A stretch of 64,000 nucleotides of DNA. Source: Paenibacillus pinihumi DSM 23905 = JCM 16419. Its GTDB lineage: Bacteria > Bacillota > Bacilli > Paenibacillales > Paenibacillaceae. The position numbers and the translations under genes are program-made. Location of the stretch: the NCBI RefSeq assembly GCF_000422505.1, contig NZ_KE383866.1:311106-375105 (forward strand), read 5' to 3'. Below, piece by piece: positions 61,034 through 64,000 of the stretch. Under the pieces are notes generated by a model. The model had not been told where the DNA came from. It saw only the letters and a list, made by a program, of their open reading frames with translations, and did not search any database. Position 1 is the first letter of the stretch, and each line of letters starts with the position of its first letter.

Positions 61034-63199
61034 TTACCTACGACTCTCTATATATCGTCCTAGGCCAAGAAGACCAGCAGAGTAAATCCACCCAAGCGTT
61101 CCCCATATATCACCTTTGGCAATCATGTTCTCATCCTGTCCCTGGCTGCTTACGCCAAAGCCTTCGGGCTGCATGCCGATATCTGTGAATCCCATTAAAT
61201 TTCCCGGATGAGACAGTACTTGCTGACAACCATTTGCAATCCATTCCGCCATCTGGCAAAAGAACGGCTCATCCGCCGCTTCGCCAAGCTCATGCAGCTC
61301 GCGGATAAAGAACAGGGAATAGATATCGACGGCCCCGCCGCCCCAGATGGAGTTAATCCCGCCACAGCCGACCGTATTAAAGCGGTGCTTGTGCAAATCC
61401 GTACCCGGCATTGTCGGAGCTGACCAAATATAGTTCCAGGTAACGAACAGCCTTGCTGCGCGCACTGCCCCCTTCAGATACCGTTCCTCGCGCGTATGGT
61501 TGTACAAGGTGTACAGTGCAGCCATCGTATACTGAACCGCTTCCTTGTCGATGACATTCGGATTATCAAGGGTCCCCCCCTGGTAATGATTCCGCTGTAC
61601 ATAATTGGACAGCACGTACTCGGCTGCATTGATGGCTGCGCGCAAATATTGCATCCCTTCCCCCGGCTCCTCCCGCCATAGGGCAATCAGAAACATAATT
61701 GGAATGGCTGTACCGGACTTGGAGGAGAACTCGTCATTGCCGAAGCCCGGCGCATTTTTCAGAGGCGTCCCATCCTGCTGGAATGCCCGGTACCAGGAGC
61801 CGTCCCCGTTCTGATGGCGTACCAGGAAATTGCCAAAGCGCTTCACGGCATCATACCATCCGGACTCGGTCCGGCCTTTCTCGCGGTAATGCTGGTAGGC
61901 AGTGAGCAGATCGAAAGCCGGCTCTACCATGAGCCTTAAATAATTGCCGCAGATATCACCATGGGAAACATAGTGCAGCTTGGGAGCAGTAGCATCCCCG
62001 AACGAATGAAACGGACGGTCCTCCTCTACTTCATACAACGTGTACATCCAGCCCGAAGGCGTCGTACATCGGTCCACGAAGAAATCAATGACCTTTTTCC
62101 CCTTGTCCCACCATTCGCCTCCGGCGCGTCTGGCCGTCTCGTATGCAGCATGAATCTGACGGCCTGTGAAGCCGTATTCCAGCACCGTCTGGTAGCTCTC
62201 GTGAGGAATGTTGATAAATGAAGCCCCAAAGCCCGAAGGGGCACTACGGTACCCCTTTCGCGGATCAAAATGAAAGAAGAAGCCCGCAGCACCACTTGGC
62301 AGCTCCCGGTACGAGTTTCGCAGGGAAACGCTCCGGTATTCCATCGAATCTGTCAAAGAGAATGGCAGACTGACAGGCTCCGGCTTGTTCAGGGCGGCTT
62401 TGTGCTTGAACTCATCAAATACCGCTTCATCGAAGCCCCATTGGTTGGAGATGCGCAGCTCGTAGGCGGCCTTAAGCTCGATAACGGCTTCGTCAAGCGG
62501 AAAATAGGCCGATACTGGCCGTTGATCAGCACAGAGTGCGACGCTGCGTTCGCCTTCATAATAAGGAAGACATGCCTGATAGCGGACGGTATTGCCTTCC
62601 CGGGTGTATCCCAATGAGCCGATATCCGTCCGTTGGGTAAAGCTGGCCTCACGTCCCGGTCTGAACGGCGGCTGTACGAAAGCCGGAAGCTGTGTACGCG
62701 ACAGACAAACCGTCGTACCTGTCGAGGAATCATAGCCCAATACCAGCGGGTAGGTCAGTCGGTCATCCATATACATGCGTGTTACATTTTCGCGATGCTG
62801 GTCAATCGTTCCATACCAGGTGGACGGCGCGTGAAAGCGGAAGGGCGTCTCCTCCTGAACCGGCTGTACAAAGCCTAGCTGAAGCTGAAAGCCGTCTGTC
62901 TGCGCTTGGCTTGTCCTGCCGGACTCCCGTTCGGCTCGCACGGTTCTATGTACCTTGGATGCAGCTCCAGCTGTCCAACTGTCCCGGATATCGAACCGGT
63001 AGCCTCCCTGATGGAATTCACAAGCCGCCAGCCAGTTCCCAGCCTTGATTTCGGTAACCGACTGATATCTCAGACGCTGCACATCGCCTGCCAGGAAAGC
63101 AGCCTCCACCGGATAGGGTACCGCCAGTTCTACTCCTTCGCATTGCTGAAATAGCGGATAATAGCCATCCTCTTCTTTATGAAAAACGATCGAAATCAT
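61034..63199 (-). CDS. Glycoside hydrolase-like protein of unclear family
   Basis: A 721-residue cytoplasmic-type protein with no signal peptide. The N-terminal 300 residues look beta-rich, the C-terminal 400 helical, in the style of (alpha/alpha)6-barrel enzymes with pairs such as WWDKGKKVIDFFV, WYDAVKRFGNFLVRHQNGDG and WGGGAVDIYSLFFIREL. Acidic residues in FGNDEFSS and DKEAVQYT are possible catalytic candidates. I cannot place it in a known GH family. ATG 63199 follows AAGGAGG. First gene of the sugar operon, so it probably degrades the imported oligosaccharide. Confidence 0.7.
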   Translation of the reverse strand: MISIVFHKEEDGYYPLFQQCEGVELAVPYPVEAAFLAGDVQRLRYQSVTEIKAGNWLAACEFHQGGYRFDIRDSWTAGAASKVHRTVRAERESGRTSQAQTDGFQLQLGFVQPVQEETPFRFHAPSTWYGTIDQHRENVTRMYMDDRLTYPLVLGYDSSTGTTVCLSRTQLPAFVQPPFRPGREASFTQRTDIGSLGYTREGNTVRYQACLPYYEGERSVALCADQRPVSAYFPLDEAVIELKAAYELRISNQWGFDEAVFDEFKHKAALNKPEPVSLPFSLTDSMEYRSVSLRNSYRELPSGAAGFFFHFDPRKGYRSAPSGFGASFINIPHESYQTVLEYGFTGRQIHAAYETARRAGGEWWDKGKKVIDFFVDRCTTPSGWMYTLYEVEEDRPFHSFGDATAPKLHYVSHGDICGNYLRLMVEPAFDLLTAYQHYREKGRTESGWYDAVKRFGNFLVRHQNGDGSWYRAFQQDGTPLKNAPGFGNDEFSSKSGTAIPIMFLIALWREEPGEGMQYLRAAINAAEYVLSNYVQRNHYQGGTLDNPNVIDKEAVQYTMAALYTLYNHTREERYLKGAVRAARLFVTWNYIWSAPTMPGTDLHKHRFNTVGCGGINSIWGGGAVDIYSLFFIRELHELGEAADEPFFCQMAEWIANGCQQVLSHPGNLMGFTDIGMQPEGFGVSSQGQDENMIAKGDIWGTLGWIYSAGLLGLGRYIESRR

Positions 63200-63654
63200 A
63201 ATGCGCCTCCTTCATTATATTCCAAAAAAATAAACATGGGGTTATTCTCATCGAGAACGATCAAGGACTTCTGTTCGCCTGTCATGGACGGAGCGGATTG
63301 TATCTATTGATGAAATTTTTAGGCCTTTGGACATAATTGATAGCCGGTCTCGAACATGCCGCGGATAAGATCCGTTGATGGCAGTCGCCCCGGCTATACG
63401 GCCGATGTATATTAAAAATTTATTTACAAAATGTAATCACAAATCGGATCACACAGTAAAATACTGGCTATATTGTTATATCATAACGAACTTTCCGTCA
63501 AATTTCGATTCAATAAACTTACTTTTACTTTGCATTTATTTGACATATTGCCACAAAGCCTGTGCAGAAAATTGTATGCTTAGCAGGTAAAAAGGCATAA
63601 AAAAATCCTATCAGACAACTGATTGGCCCATTTCTAACATCATATTTCCTCCAA

Positions 63655-63700
63655 CAAAAAGAAGGCTGACGGTTATCATTGCTTTTTAATCCGGCAGCCT
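63655..63700 (-). terminator. Terminator of the flavin oxidoreductase gene
   Basis: GGCTG-CGG and CCG-CAGCC stem with an AT-rich loop, followed on the minus strand by CTTCTTTTTG. The rest of 63200-63650 is promoter DNA of the glycosidase operon (AT-rich, TTGACG near 63490) with no gene. Confidence 0.7.
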
Positions 63701-63720
63701 CCCCAGCTTTCCCTGAGAGA

Positions 63721-64000
63721 TTAGTATAGCGTCTTTAGCGATTCGGTACTGTACGGCTGCAGATCAGCAAGTTGCTGGTTCCGTATTTTATCTGCCCAGG
63801 CCGGGTCAGTCAGCAGTGCGCGGCCAACCCCGACCAGATCGAACTCTTCATTCCCAAGCATCTCCAGCAGCCGGTCAAAGCCCGAAACCTCCGCATTCTG
63901 TGCAAACTTCGAGCCGATAAACTCCCTGTCCAGCCCGACAGAGCCAACAGTTATCGTCGGAACACCGGTCAGCTTCTTCGTCCACCCTGCCAGATTTAAA
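63721..64000 (-). CDS. NADH:flavin oxidoreductase (old yellow enzyme family), N-terminus outside the window
   Basis: Only the last 92 codons are present. The sequence contains LTGVPTITVGSVGLDREF, the conserved strand near the FMN phosphate site, and FDLVGVGRALLTDPAWADKI, the typical C-terminal signature of old yellow enzyme-like TIM barrels. It would reduce activated alkenes or other electrophiles with NAD(P)H. The upstream part of the gene lies beyond the right edge. Confidence 0.88.
   Translation of the reverse strand, partial: LNLAGWTKKLTGVPTITVGSVGLDREFIGSKFAQNAEVSGFDRLLEMLGNEEFDLVGVGRALLTDPAWADKIRNQQLADLQPYSTESLKTLY

Overview
The window looks like a chromosomal segment of an endospore-forming Firmicute of the Paenibacillus type. 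It carries a tricistronic-type spore germinant receptor operon, the sporulation checkpoint protein Sda, a collagen-like exosporium-type protein, a SwrC-type RND pump, YesM/YesN two-component genes and strong GGAGG ribosome binding sites. Most genes are on the minus strand. No rRNA, tRNA, CRISPR array, prophage or complete insertion sequence was seen. Gene functions are assigned from recognisable motifs and family resemblance, without database searches.

Layout. 1-5.5 kb: truncated collagen-like protein, a TPR glycosyltransferase, aldo/keto reductase, and an EamA transporter divergent from a MocR regulator. 5.5-10.9 kb: a complete STM4011-STM4015-type operon (two radical SAM enzymes, an alkaline-phosphatase-superfamily hydrolase, an ATP-grasp protein and a leucine-rich-repeat protein) of unknown function, interrupted by a small element with terminal inverted repeats. 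11-15 kb: DUF3267 protein, a large YhgE/Pip membrane protein, and a 35-residue membrane peptide behind a near-consensus Fur box. 15-19 kb: a PfeT/ZosA-like metal P-type ATPase with an exact PerR-type box, then a MarR regulator and a saccharopine-dehydrogenase-like enzyme that share one operator sequence. 19-22.6 kb: thiol-disulfide oxidoreductase, two small cytochromes c and an ABC transporter. 22.8-27.4 kb: luciferase-like monooxygenase plus ArsR, a Zur-type promoter driving an unknown protein and a zinc-free L33, and an LmrA/LmrB-like regulator-pump pair. 27.5-31.9 kb: PfkB kinase, NCS1 permease, ADP-ribosylglycohydrolase and GntR regulator, resembling E. coli yegTUVW. 32-36.2 kb: ger operon with a small fourth subunit. 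36.4-41 kb: AdaA, GreA-like protein, YflT stress protein, EAL phosphodiesterase, Sda, small HTH proteins and a CheY-like regulator. 41-50 kb: SMR pump pair with TetR, a response regulator-histidine kinase-RND operon, and an MFS pump. 50-54 kb: a protein that is almost half methionine, secreted and membrane-anchored proteins, and a FusB-like EF-G-binding protein. 54.3-63.2 kb: a sugar-uptake operon (unknown glycosidase-like enzyme, ABC importer, YesN/YesM). The right edge cuts an old-yellow-enzyme family gene.

Themes. Metal homeostasis recurs: Fur, PerR and Zur-type sites each sit at a well-formed promoter or upstream of a fitting gene. Drug and solute efflux recurs as well (SMR, RND, two DHA2 MFS pumps, YhgE, EamA), mostly next to dedicated regulators with visible palindromic operators. 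The best candidates for undescribed biology are the STM4011-4015 operon, the unknown gene under the Zur-type promoter, the Fur-box micropeptide and the methionine-rich protein.
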